Positions 35,670-43,824 of a stretch of 45,061 nt of DNA are shown piece by piece (position 1 is the first letter of the stretch; each line of letters starts with the position of its first letter). The DNA lies in assembly GCA_038253125.1 (NCBI GenBank), contig JBBSHM010000011.1:1-45061 (forward strand), written 5' to 3'. A model generated the notes under the pieces. The model worked only from the letters and a program-made list of their open reading frames with translations. It was not told the DNA's origin and ran no database searches. The stretch is from JAUJNH01 sp038253125 (GTDB lineage Bacteria > Actinomycetota > Acidimicrobiia > Acidimicrobiales > JAUJNH01). The position numbers were made by a program, and so were the translations under genes.

Positions 35670-36653
35670 TCAGACCAGGCAGCCGGTGAACGAAGACTCG
35701 AGCTGCCGGCGGTCCAGGTTGCGGCCGATGAACACCAACCGGCTCCTGCGCTCCTCGCCCTGCGCCCACGCCGCCGCCGGCTTCACGTCGACCAGCATGT
35801 GCACCCCGTGGAAGACGTGGCGGCGCTCCTCGCCGGCTATGGCCAGGATGCCCTTCATCCGGAAGATGTCCACCGCCCACTCCTGGACCAGCTGGTCCAT
35901 CCAGGCATCCAGCCGCTCGGGGTCCAGCTCGCCCACGACGTCGAAGCCCACCGACGTCACCGCCGTCTCGTGGCCGTGCTCGCCGTCGCCTTCGCCCGAG
36001 AGGAAGGCCGGGTCCATGGCCACCACCCGGTCGAGGTCAAAGGCGTGCACGCCGAGGATGCGGTCAAGGTCGACCTTGCCGTGCTCGCCGTGGACCAGCT
36101 CGGCCATGCCGTTCACCTGGCGCACCCGGCGCACAACGTCGTCAAGGGCAGCCTGGTCGACCAGGTCGGCCTTGGTCACCACAAGGCGGTCGGCGAAGGC
36201 GATCTGCTCGGCCACCAGCTCGTCGCTGCCCGCCTCGCCGTCCAGGTGGAGCAGCAGGTGCTTGGCGTCGACCAGCGTGACGATGGCGTCGAGCTCCAGC
36301 TGGCCGGCCAGCTCGTCGTCGAAGAAGAACGTCTGGGCCACCGGTGACGGGTCGGCCAGGCCCGTGGTCTCGATGATGATGTGGTCGAGCGGCTCGTCGC
36401 GGCGCACGAGCCGGCCCAGGATGCGCACCAGGTCGCCCCGTACCGTGCAGCAGACGCAGCCGTTGTTCATCTCGAAGATCTCTTCGTCGGACGAAAGGAC
36501 CAGCGCCTCGTCTATGCCGACCTCGCCGAACTCGTTCTCGATCACGGCGATCCGCCGGCCGTGGTTCTCGCTGAGGATGTAGTTCAGCAGCGTGGTCTTG
36601 CCGGCGCCGAGGAAGCCGGTGAGCACGGTGACGGGGACCCGGGCGCTGGTCAT
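35670..36653 (-). CDS. CobW/COG0523 family GTPase, putative metallochaperone
   Basis: 327 residues from ATG 36653. G1 loop VLTGFLGAGKTTLLNYI, the metal-binding C-x-C-C motif in NNGCVCCTV (Cys66, Cys68, Cys69), ETTGLADPSPVAQ (switch II region) and VVTKADLVDQ (G4). The CobW_C domain occupies about 215-320. COG0523 proteins insert or guard Zn, Co or Ni using GTP hydrolysis. A His/Asp-rich loop (around GEGDGEHGHETAV) may add metal ligands. A TAGGTT box 10 bases upstream of the ATG (minus strand) suggests its own start in addition to read-through from ftsH. Which metal is served is unknown. Confidence 0.9.
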   Translation of the reverse strand: MTSARVPVTVLTGFLGAGKTTLLNYILSENHGRRIAVIENEFGEVGIDEALVLSSDEEIFEMNNGCVCCTVRGDLVRILGRLVRRDEPLDHIIIETTGLADPSPVAQTFFFDDELAGQLELDAIVTLVDAKHLLLHLDGEAGSDELVAEQIAFADRLVVTKADLVDQAALDDVVRRVRQVNGMAELVHGEHGKVDLDRILGVHAFDLDRVVAMDPAFLSGEGDGEHGHETAVTSVGFDVVGELDPERLDAWMDQLVQEWAVDIFRMKGILAIAGEERRHVFHGVHMLVDVKPAAAWAQGEERRSRLVFIGRNLDRRQLESSFTGCLV

Positions 36654-36690
36654 GCCAGCCGCGAACCTAGTGGGCTCGCTCAGCTTGGGT

Positions 36691-38628
36691 TCACGTCGCC
36701 GGCCCGGGAGGCCTCCAGCCCGAGCCGGCCTGGAGGCCGACGGCGGCCAGCGCCCGTTGCAGGTCGGGACCCTGCATGGTCTCGGTGGCCACGAGAGCCT
36801 CGGCGATGGCGTGCAGGGCCGGGAGGTTGGCGGTGAGGATGGCCGCCGCCTTGGCCTCCTGCTCCTCGAGCAGCTGGCGCACCTCGGCGTCCAGCAGCTC
36901 CAGGGTGGGCTGGGAGATCTCCTGGGAGGTCATGTAGTCGCGGCCCAGGAAGACCTCTCCGTGGGCGTGAAGGACCCGGGCCCGGCCCAGCCGGGTGCTC
37001 ATGCCGTAGCGGCCGGCCATGTCCCGGGCGGTGTCGGTAGCCCGTTCCAGGTCGACCTCGGAGCCGGTGGAGGTCTCGCCCAGCACCATCTCCTCGGCGG
37101 CCAGGCCGGCCAGGGCCGAGGCGATCTGAGCCTCCATGTCGTGGCGGGTGAGCACGGCCCGGTCCTCGTGCAGCAGGGCCAGGTGGCCGACGCCCCGGCC
37201 CCGGGCCACGATCGACAGCTTCTGGACCTGCCCGGACTGGCCTAGCGACGCGGCGACCACGGCGTGGCCGGCCTCGTGGTAGGCGATGCGGCGCTTGTCC
37301 TCATCGGAGATGATGATGGATTTGCGCTTGGGGCCTGACAGCACCCGTTCGATGGCCTCGTCGAGGTGGGTCCGCCCGATGGCCGGGGCCCGCTCGCGCA
37401 CGGCCAGCAGGGCGGCCTCGTTCAGCAGGTTGGCCAGGTCGGCGCCGGTGAAGCCGGGGGTGCTGCGGGCCACCTCGGGCAGGTCGGCGTCAGGGTTGGC
37501 CAGTCGCTTGCCGCCGGAGTGCAGCCGCAGGATGGCCAGGCGGCCGTCGCGGTCGGGCCGTTCCACGGTCACGTGGCGGTCGAAGCGGCCGGCCCGCAGC
37601 AGCGCCGGGTCCAAGATGTCGGGCCGGTTGGTGGCGGCCATCACCGCCACCCCCTCCCGGGGGGAGAAGCCGTCCATCTGCACCAGCATCTCGTTCAGGG
37701 TCTGCTCGCGTTCGTCGTTGCCGCCGCCCAGGCCGGCGCCCCGCTGGCGGCCGACGGCGTCCAGCTCGTCGATGAACACGATGGCCGGGGCGTTGGCCCG
37801 GGCCTGGCTGAACAGGTCGCGGACCCGGGCCGCCCCCCCCCCCACCAGCGATTCGACGAAGTTCGACCCCGAGATCGAGTAGAAGCTGGCCCGCGCCTCG
37901 CCGGCCACCGCCCGGGCCAGCAGCGTCTTGCCGCAGCCCGGCGGCCCGGCGATCAGCACCCCCTTCGGGGGGAGTGCCCCCATGGCCGCGAACCTCTCGG
38001 GGTCCAACAGGTAGTCGCGCACCTCCGACAGCTCGACCACCGACTCGTCGGCGCCGGCCACGTTGGCGAAGGTGGTGCGGCCCCGTTCGTCGGCGCCGAG
38101 CGACTTGTCGCCCATGCGGCTGAAGCTCAGGAACTCACTGGCCCCGCCCCCGCCGGGCCGCACCAGCGAGATCAAAAGGGCGAACAGGTTGGCGAAGATC
38201 ACCAGCGGCAGCAGGAACTGGGCCACGAACCGCATCAGCGCCTTTGTGGACTGGGCGTCGACGGTCACCTTGGTCTTGGCGTCGAGGAACGTGCGCAGCA
38301 GGTCGTTGGTGGCGGCATCGCTGCGGGGATAGGGAACCGAGTAGGCGACGTCGCCGCCCCGGTCGTTGAGAGTGCCGGTGATGCGGGCGTCCTGGTCCAA
38401 GAAGCGGGCCGTGCGCACCTCGCCCGAGGTGGCGGCGCTCACGAGGCGGTCGAGCGTGACGTCGGTGCCGGCCGACGCCGGGCGTAGGACCACCAGGAAG
38501 AGGGCGTAGATCGCCACCAGGGCCACCAGGCTGGCGGTCAGCACCATCACCGGCCGGGACATGCCTCCCGAAGGTGCACCGTCATCACGCTTGGCCCGCC
38601 TGGTCTTGGAACGGTTGACAACCGCCAT
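36691..38628 (-). CDS. ftsH: FtsH family ATP-dependent zinc metalloprotease (divergent)
   Basis: 645 residues from ATG 38628, overlapping the upstream surface-protein stop as TGATG. Two membrane helices (about 26-48 and 136-156) flank an extracytoplasmic domain. The AAA domain has Walker A GPPGCGKT (228-235), Walker B VFIDELDAVG and SRH ATNRPDILDPALLRAGRFDR. The protease has HEAGH (His451, Glu452, His455) with Asp526 as third zinc ligand. In the pore loop the usual F-V-E-M-F-V-G is SNFVESLVGGG, so the second aromatic Phe is Leu. FtsH degrades misassembled membrane proteins; this copy may be specialised, since it is coupled to a giant surface protein. An 11-base C-run (37833-37843) encodes the glycine stretch. 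Confidence 0.93.
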   Translation of the reverse strand: MAVVNRSKTRRAKRDDGAPSGGMSRPVMVLTASLVALVAIYALFLVVLRPASAGTDVTLDRLVSAATSGEVRTARFLDQDARITGTLNDRGGDVAYSVPYPRSDAATNDLLRTFLDAKTKVTVDAQSTKALMRFVAQFLLPLVIFANLFALLISLVRPGGGGASEFLSFSRMGDKSLGADERGRTTFANVAGADESVVELSEVRDYLLDPERFAAMGALPPKGVLIAGPPGCGKTLLARAVAGEARASFYSISGSNFVESLVGGGAARVRDLFSQARANAPAIVFIDELDAVGRQRGAGLGGGNDEREQTLNEMLVQMDGFSPREGVAVMAATNRPDILDPALLRAGRFDRHVTVERPDRDGRLAILRLHSGGKRLANPDADLPEVARSTPGFTGADLANLLNEAALLAVRERAPAIGRTHLDEAIERVLSGPKRKSIIISDEDKRRIAYHEAGHAVVAASLGQSGQVQKLSIVARGRGVGHLALLHEDRAVLTRHDMEAQIASALAGLAAEEMVLGETSTGSEVDLERATDTARDMAGRYGMSTRLGRARVLHAHGEVFLGRDYMTSQEISQPTLELLDAEVRQLLEEQEAKAAAILTANLPALHAIAEALVATETMQGPDLQRALAAVGLQAGSGWRPPGPAT

Positions 38629-41600
38629 CAATAGCCTCCTCTTGGCTCGGGCACCGCTCGGCGGCTCCTGATCGACGTGCGCCGTCTCCGGCCGAGGGGC
38701 GACCCGACGCCGAGCATCAGGAAGCACCCGGCGCCGGCGGCGGCCACCGCGGCGGCGGCCTGCGCCCCGCCGGCTACCGGATAGGCGGGTTCGTGCCGCA
38801 CCATGAGATGGCGGGTGGAACCCGCCCCCTGCACCTGGTCCTCACCCACGTCGGAGGCCCCTGGGCTAGGCGCGTTGGCCTGCCCGGGCGATGGCGCGTT
38901 GGCCTGCCCGGGGGTGGGGGCGCTGGCCTGGCCCGGTGTGGGGGCGCTGGCCTGGCCGGGAGTCGGCGCCACCCCGGGGCGGGCCCCGGGGGCGCCGGCG
39001 CCCGACGGCGGCACCGGCGGCGGCGGGGGCTGGGGCGCCGGGTTGGGCGCCGGCGACGGTGTAAGGGCGTTGCCCGGGGGCCGGACCGGCGGCGGGTTCG
39101 TAGGGCCCGGGACCGGTGGGCGCGCCGGCGGCAGGGGCAGCGGTGTCACGATGCCGGGCCTCGGCCTGGGCTGGGGTTGGGGCTGAGGTGTCACCGGCAG
39201 CCGCCCCTGGGGCTGGAACACCACCGGCTGGCCCCGTATCGACAGCGGTGACGTGGCCTCCAGGAACGTGGCGGTGCCGGCGACGTCCTGGCGCACTCGC
39301 ACCACACAGGTGCCGCAGTCACCGCGGCCCACGTCGGGCACGGTGATCGAGCCGGACAGGTCGGCCCCCGACAGCTGGCCGCTGTTGAAGTCGGCGGGGT
39401 CGAAGACGTAGCGGGTGCGCGACACCGTCACGTTGCCGGCGGCCGCCCGGCAGGCGGTGGGGACGCCGCCGACGCCGCAGATGTCGACGTGCAGGTCGCC
39501 GGCCGCCTGGGACGACCCCGGGTGGGGGTTGCCGTGCCAGGTGAAGCCGGTCAGGTCGACCCGGTCGCCCGGTTGGGCGTTGTGGGTGCGCAGGTTCAGG
39601 AACGGGGCGCTCGGGGCGGCGTCGTCGGCGTAGCCGAGCGGTACCTCGACGATCCCCTGGCTGAACAGGCTGAGTGCCAGTATGCAGTGGTCGAGCCCGT
39701 GGTCGGCCTGCTTCTGCGAGATGCCGCAACGGGCCTGGGTGTCGCCCCGTTTGGTCAGGTCGGGCAGGGCCACGTCGACCTGTCCGTTGCCGCCAGCGTC
39801 GGTGGAGAAAGCCGGGAAGATCGGCGAGACCTGCGGTGGGATGCTGCTCGTGTTGGCCGGCGCCACGCCCGGGGGCGGTTCAATGAAGTTGATGAGGGGA
39901 CTGGTCAGGGCCAGGATCACAAAGGCGTCGGGGATGTAGTGGTGGACGGTGACCCTCACGGTGTCGCCGGTGTGCAGGCCGGTGACCGGCTCGACGGTGT
40001 AGGAGAAGTCGGTCGGTCTTATGAAGAAGCCGCCGACGATGACCAGGCCGTCATTGGGTCCGCCGTGCAGGGTGAGGTCGAGCAGGCCGGCCGGCCCTTC
40101 GGGCACGGTGACCACCACGGTGTCACCGGCCCCGATGCTGACGTCGGTGCCGGGCATGCCGCCGAAGTCCACCCCGGTCAGGCTGGGGGCGCCCCGGCCG
40201 TACAGCACCACCCGGGTCCCGGCCTGGCCGGAGAAGGGCGTGTAGCCCACGAAATTCTGGGGGGTGTCGCGGATGAGGCGCAGGGGGGCGGTGGCCTCGA
40301 TGAAGTCGTCGGCCGGTGCCCGCCGGACCGGGTCGAAGCGTTGCTGGCGCACCCGAACCACGCAGTCGGGGGCGCAGCTGGTGGCGTTGTCGGCCAGGGC
40401 CGCACCCGTCAGCACCCCGCCCGAAAAGGCGCCCTCCACCTTGGCGTCGGTGGGGTCGGTGTCGGTGTAGCGGGTGGGGCTGACCCGGGCCAGGGCGCCG
40501 CGGACTCCGATCTCGTTCGTGCACCGGGACAGGTCCGCGGTGCACACGTCGACGGTCATCGGCGTGATGCCCACGTCGTTGGTGGCGAAGTTGGCGTCGA
40601 ACGAGCCGAATTCGGGGGCGGCGTTCCAGCCGGTGCCGCTGATGGCGATGGTGTCGCCGTCAAAGGCGCTGATCGGCGAGAGGGTGAGGGTGGGCTTGGC
40701 CGGCACCGGGTCGCCGCTCAAGGCGATCGGCTCCACCAGGCCGCCGGTACCGGCCTGGTCGTACAGGATCTGGCACCGGCCGAGGCCGAAGTCGGCCTCC
40801 TCCTGGGTCACCGGGCACGTCGAGCCGGCGTCGTATCCGGGCGGCCCCACAGCGCCGGCCGGCCTCAGCTGCCCGGTGGAGGTGCTGTTCCCGGCGGGGT
40901 CGGTGACCGGGGTGGCCAGGTCGGCCCGGTAGGGCGCCGGCCCGGCGGGCGGCGCCGGCCCGTTCTCGACGAAGCCCAGCAGCGGGCTGGCCTCGGCCAC
41001 CGCCGTCGGCGCCGACGGCTTGTAGCCCTTCACCTCCACGGTCGCCGTCGCCGCCGGGGCCAGTCCGGTGGCGGGCGTGACGGTGAGCGAGGCGTCGGTG
41101 TAGTCGAACGCGGCGTCGGCGGTGAAGGTGCCCTCCTCGTCGGTGACGGTGACGGAGGTGTTGTCGTCGGCCGTCCCGCCCGCCGCCGGCGGCACGATGG
41201 CGGCTATCAGGCCGCTGTCGATGGCCTTGAAGCCCGGCGACTCGACCGTCCCGAACGTCACCGACGTGACGCCGCTCAGTCCCCGGCCGTAGATCCGCAC
41301 CGGCCCGCCGCCAGCGGTGGGGCTGGTCTGCGGCCACGGGCGCACGGCCAGGGGCGGTCCGTCGGTCAGCCGCAGCAGCGTCGAGGCACCGATCGTGGTG
41401 TCCACCGCCACCCCACGTTCGGCGTCGAAGGCCTGCTGCAGCACCTGCACGGTGCAGGTGGGGAGGCAGCCGCTGATGTTGTCGATCAGGAGGGTGCCGG
41501 ACAGGGTGGCGCCGCTCAGCTCGCCCTCCACGGTGGCGTCGCCGGGGGTGGTGTCGCGGTACCTGGTCATGTCCACCGTGGCGGTGCCGGTGGCCGGGCT

Positions 41601-43754
41601 GCAGGCGCCCTGGTACTTGCACAGCTGCAGGCTGAGCCGGGTCTGCCCGGGGGCCAGGGGGGTGGTGGATGAGCCGAACTGTGGGGCGGCGTTCCAGCCG
41701 GTGCCGCTGATGGCGATGCGGTCACCCAGGTGGGCGGATCCCACGGTCGTGAGCACCGGCTTGCCCTGCGACCCGGCGTTGGGGAGGGGCTGGCCGGTGT
41801 AGCGGATGTCGTGGGCGAGCGTCGCCCCGCTGGCGCTGCCGTAGACGATGCTGCAGCTGACCAGGCCGGCGTCGGCCTGCTCCTGGGTGGGCGGGCAGGC
41901 CCGGTTGGGGTCGTAGGCGTCGGGGGCGGGGGGCGGGTCGGGTGGCGTGACCGGGGTGCCGGCGGGGGGCGGCGGCTCGGGCCGCGTCCCGGGGAGGGTG
42001 ACGGGCGTGCTGCTGGCGCCGGTGGCGTCGGTCAGCGCCGTGCCCAGCCGGTCCCGGTAGGGGGTGGTGCCGTCCGGTGCCGCCGGCCCGTCCTCCAAGA
42101 AGGCGGCCAGCGGGCTGGCCAGGTCGATGGTGGTCGGCGTGTCGGGCTTGTAGCCGGCAGCGGTCACCGTGGCGGCCGCCCCCGTGGTCAGCCCGCCGTC
42201 GGGGTCGACGGTGAGCGTGACGTCGCTGAACAGGAAGCCGGGGGCGGCGTTGCTGGCGCCGTCGGCGTCGGTGACGGTGATGGCCACCGAGGAGTTGTCG
42301 GCCCCGCCGGGCACGGGCGGCGCCACCGCGGTGAGCAGGTGGCTGTCGACCACGGCGAAGCGGGCCGGCTTGGTGCCGAAGGTCACCTTGGTGGTGCCGC
42401 CGAAGCCCGAGCCGTAGATGCGCACCGGCCGCCCCCCGGCGGTCGGCCCGCTCTCCGGCCAGAACCGGGCCACGAACGGCCGCCCGTCGGCCGCCGGCGC
42501 CGGGTCGACCCCGGTCACCGCCGCGCCGGACGCGCCAGCCGCGGCGGCGGCGGGGCCCGGCCGGCGGAGGCTGAGGGGGGCCACGGCCGAGACGGCTGCC
42601 GGGGCCGGCTCCCCCGGTCCGGCCTGGGCGGCCTGCTGGGTCACCCGCACCGTGCAGCCGTCGCCACACCAGGCGGTGTCGCCCGCCGCGGCGGTGCCGG
42701 CCAGGGTGGCGCCCCGGAAGCGGCCCTGCACGCCGGCGGTCCGGTCGGTGTCGGTGTAGCGGGTCATGGCCACGGTGGCGTCGCTGTTCAGCGCCCGGCA
42801 GTCGCCCAGCTCGGCCGAGCACAGCTCGATCGACAGCCCGGTCTGGCCCGGTGAGTCGGGCGTGGCCGCCGACCCGAAGCGGGGGGCGGCGTTCCAGGTT
42901 CGGCCGGTGACGGTGACCCTTCCGTCCGCCGCTGGCGAGACGGTGAGCGTCGGGGCGGCGGGTACCGGATCCTCCACCAGGCCGAAGGAACGCTCGATGT
43001 AGGGGGCGCCGGCTGGGCCGGTCAGGGCCAGGCCGCAGTGGCCGACGCCGAAGTCGGCCGCCTCCTGGGACACCGAGCACGTGGCCTGCGGGTCATAGCC
43101 GGCACTGCCACCGAAGGCCGGCAGGTTCGCTTCGACGGCGGCCCGCCCCGAGGTGTCGGTGCCGAACACCGGAACGAAGTTCTGGTCCTCATACGGCGGC
43201 GGCCCGGCCGCCACCGGGGGGGCGCCCTCGACGTAGCCCAGCAGCGGGCTGACCTCGGCCACCGCACCCGTAAAGCCGGGTACGAAGCCGGTGACGCTCG
43301 CCGTGAGCGCCGCCCCCGTCGACAGCCCGGCGGTCGGGTTCAGCGTCATCGTCCCGTCGGTGAACAGGAAAGTGTCGGAGGCGGGGTCGACGACGCTGGT
43401 GCCCTGCCCGTCGGTGGCCGTGACGTCGACCGCGGTGCCGTCGGCCACCGCCGCCGGGGGCACCATCGCCGTCACCAGGTTGCTGTCGATCACCTTGAAG
43501 CTGGGCGACGACTGGGTGCCGAAGCTGACCTCGGTCGTCCCCTCCAGGCCCCGGCCGTAGATGCGTACGACGGCGCCGCCGGCCGTACCGCCGGAGGGGG
43601 GCCAGACACCCCGCACCACGGGCACCCCGTCCGACGGGCTGGCGCCGGCCGCCAGCTGCGGGGCGGACAGGGCGACGGTGACGGCCAGAAGCCCGACGGC
43701 CACGACGATCGTGCGCAGGCGCGCCGCTGACCCCGGTGGTGTCGGCCGGATCAC
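38628..43754 (-). CDS. Giant secreted TIG/IPT-repeat surface protein
   Basis: 1708 residues from GTG 43754. N-terminal signal peptide (about 14-38). Four tandem units of about 345-370 residues follow: about 45-396, 425-796, 800-1160 and 1165-1507. Each begins with a TIG/IPT-like beta domain (WPESGPTAGGRPVRIYGSG pattern), then a segment with a Cys pair and TQ/SQ-x-x-A-D motif (TQEEADFGLGRC), then a domain marked by SGTGWNAAPQFGS and TRYTDTD, ending in a CxxxC-V-x-V-x-Q-Q strand. Unit 4 is the most divergent. A Pro-rich stretch (1515-1635) ends in octapeptide repeats, then a hydrophobic helix (1663-1682) and RRRR tail. There are no catalytic motifs; adhesion or surface-layer function is inferred. 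Its stop is coupled to ftsH. Confidence 0.85.
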   Translation of the reverse strand: MIRPTPPGSAARLRTIVVAVGLLAVTVALSAPQLAAGASPSDGVPVVRGVWPPSGGTAGGAVVRIYGRGLEGTTEVSFGTQSSPSFKVIDSNLVTAMVPPAAVADGTAVDVTATDGQGTSVVDPASDTFLFTDGTMTLNPTAGLSTGAALTASVTGFVPGFTGAVAEVSPLLGYVEGAPPVAAGPPPYEDQNFVPVFGTDTSGRAAVEANLPAFGGSAGYDPQATCSVSQEAADFGVGHCGLALTGPAGAPYIERSFGLVEDPVPAAPTLTVSPAADGRVTVTGRTWNAAPRFGSAATPDSPGQTGLSIELCSAELGDCRALNSDATVAMTRYTDTDRTAGVQGRFRGATLAGTAAAGDTAWCGDGCTVRVTQQAAQAGPGEPAPAAVSAVAPLSLRRPGPAAAAAGASGAAVTGVDPAPAADGRPFVARFWPESGPTAGGRPVRIYGSGFGGTTKVTFGTKPARFAVVDSHLLTAVAPPVPGGADNSSVAITVTDADGASNAAPGFLFSDVTLTVDPDGGLTTGAAATVTAAGYKPDTPTTIDLASPLAAFLEDGPAAPDGTTPYRDRLGTALTDATGASSTPVTLPGTRPEPPPPAGTPVTPPDPPPAPDAYDPNRACPPTQEQADAGLVSCSIVYGSASGATLAHDIRYTGQPLPNAGSQGKPVLTTVGSAHLGDRIAISGTGWNAAPQFGSSTTPLAPGQTRLSLQLCKYQGACSPATGTATVDMTRYRDTTPGDATVEGELSGATLSGTLLIDNISGCLPTCTVQVLQQAFDAERGVAVDTTIGASTLLRLTDGPPLAVRPWPQTSPTAGGGPVRIYGRGLSGVTSVTFGTVESPGFKAIDSGLIAAIVPPAAGGTADDNTSVTVTDEEGTFTADAAFDYTDASLTVTPATGLAPAATATVEVKGYKPSAPTAVAEASPLLGFVENGPAPPAGPAPYRADLATPVTDPAGNSTSTGQLRPAGAVGPPGYDAGSTCPVTQEEADFGLGRCQILYDQAGTGGLVEPIALSGDPVPAKPTLTLSPISAFDGDTIAISGTGWNAAPEFGSFDANFATNDVGITPMTVDVCTADLSRCTNEIGVRGALARVSPTRYTDTDPTDAKVEGAFSGGVLTGAALADNATSCAPDCVVRVRQQRFDPVRRAPADDFIEATAPLRLIRDTPQNFVGYTPFSGQAGTRVVLYGRGAPSLTGVDFGGMPGTDVSIGAGDTVVVTVPEGPAGLLDLTLHGGPNDGLVIVGGFFIRPTDFSYTVEPVTGLHTGDTVRVTVHHYIPDAFVILALTSPLINFIEPPPGVAPANTSSIPPQVSPIFPAFSTDAGGNGQVDVALPDLTKRGDTQARCGISQKQADHGLDHCILALSLFSQGIVEVPLGYADDAAPSAPFLNLRTHNAQPGDRVDLTGFTWHGNPHPGSSQAAGDLHVDICGVGGVPTACRAAAGNVTVSRTRYVFDPADFNSGQLSGADLSGSITVPDVGRGDCGTCVVRVRQDVAGTATFLEATSPLSIRGQPVVFQPQGRLPVTPQPQPQPRPRPGIVTPLPLPPARPPVPGPTNPPPVRPPGNALTPSPAPNPAPQPPPPPVPPSGAGAPGARPGVAPTPGQASAPTPGQASAPTPGQANAPSPGQANAPSPGASDVGEDQVQGAGSTRHLMVRHEPAYPVAGGAQAAAAVAAAGAGCFLMLGVGSPLGRRRRTSIRSRRAVPEPRGGY
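38853..38966 (-). repeat. Octapeptide (24-bp) tandem repeats in the Pro-rich stalk
   Basis: Residues about 1597-1634 consist of repeats of the type P-T-P-G-Q-A-S-A / P-S-P-G-Q-A-N-A. This is a cell-wall-spanning-like linker directly before the C-terminal membrane helix. Confidence 0.75.
39234..43622 (-). repeat. Four tandem ~1.1-kb repeat units inside the surface-protein gene
   Basis: Units correspond to protein residues 45-396, 425-796, 800-1160 and 1165-1507. Shared landmarks are the TIG opening with RIYG, P-Y-x-(D/A) after a PP-rich segment, T/S-Q-x-x-A-D, W-N-A-A-P (W-H-G-N-P in unit 4) and R-Y-x-D-T. Unit boundaries are approximate. Confidence 0.8.
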
Positions 43755-43824
43755 CGCCCTTGGCGCCGGCGGATCGGTTGCGCCGCCGACCGCTCAGCCG
43801 GCGGGTGCGGGTTGAGAGCCGCGG

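Noticed and set aside
39489..41672. 727-codon open plus-strand frame opposite the TIG-repeat gene
   Set aside because: The translation is Gly/Val/Arg-rich and repeats only because the sense gene repeats; there are no motifs.
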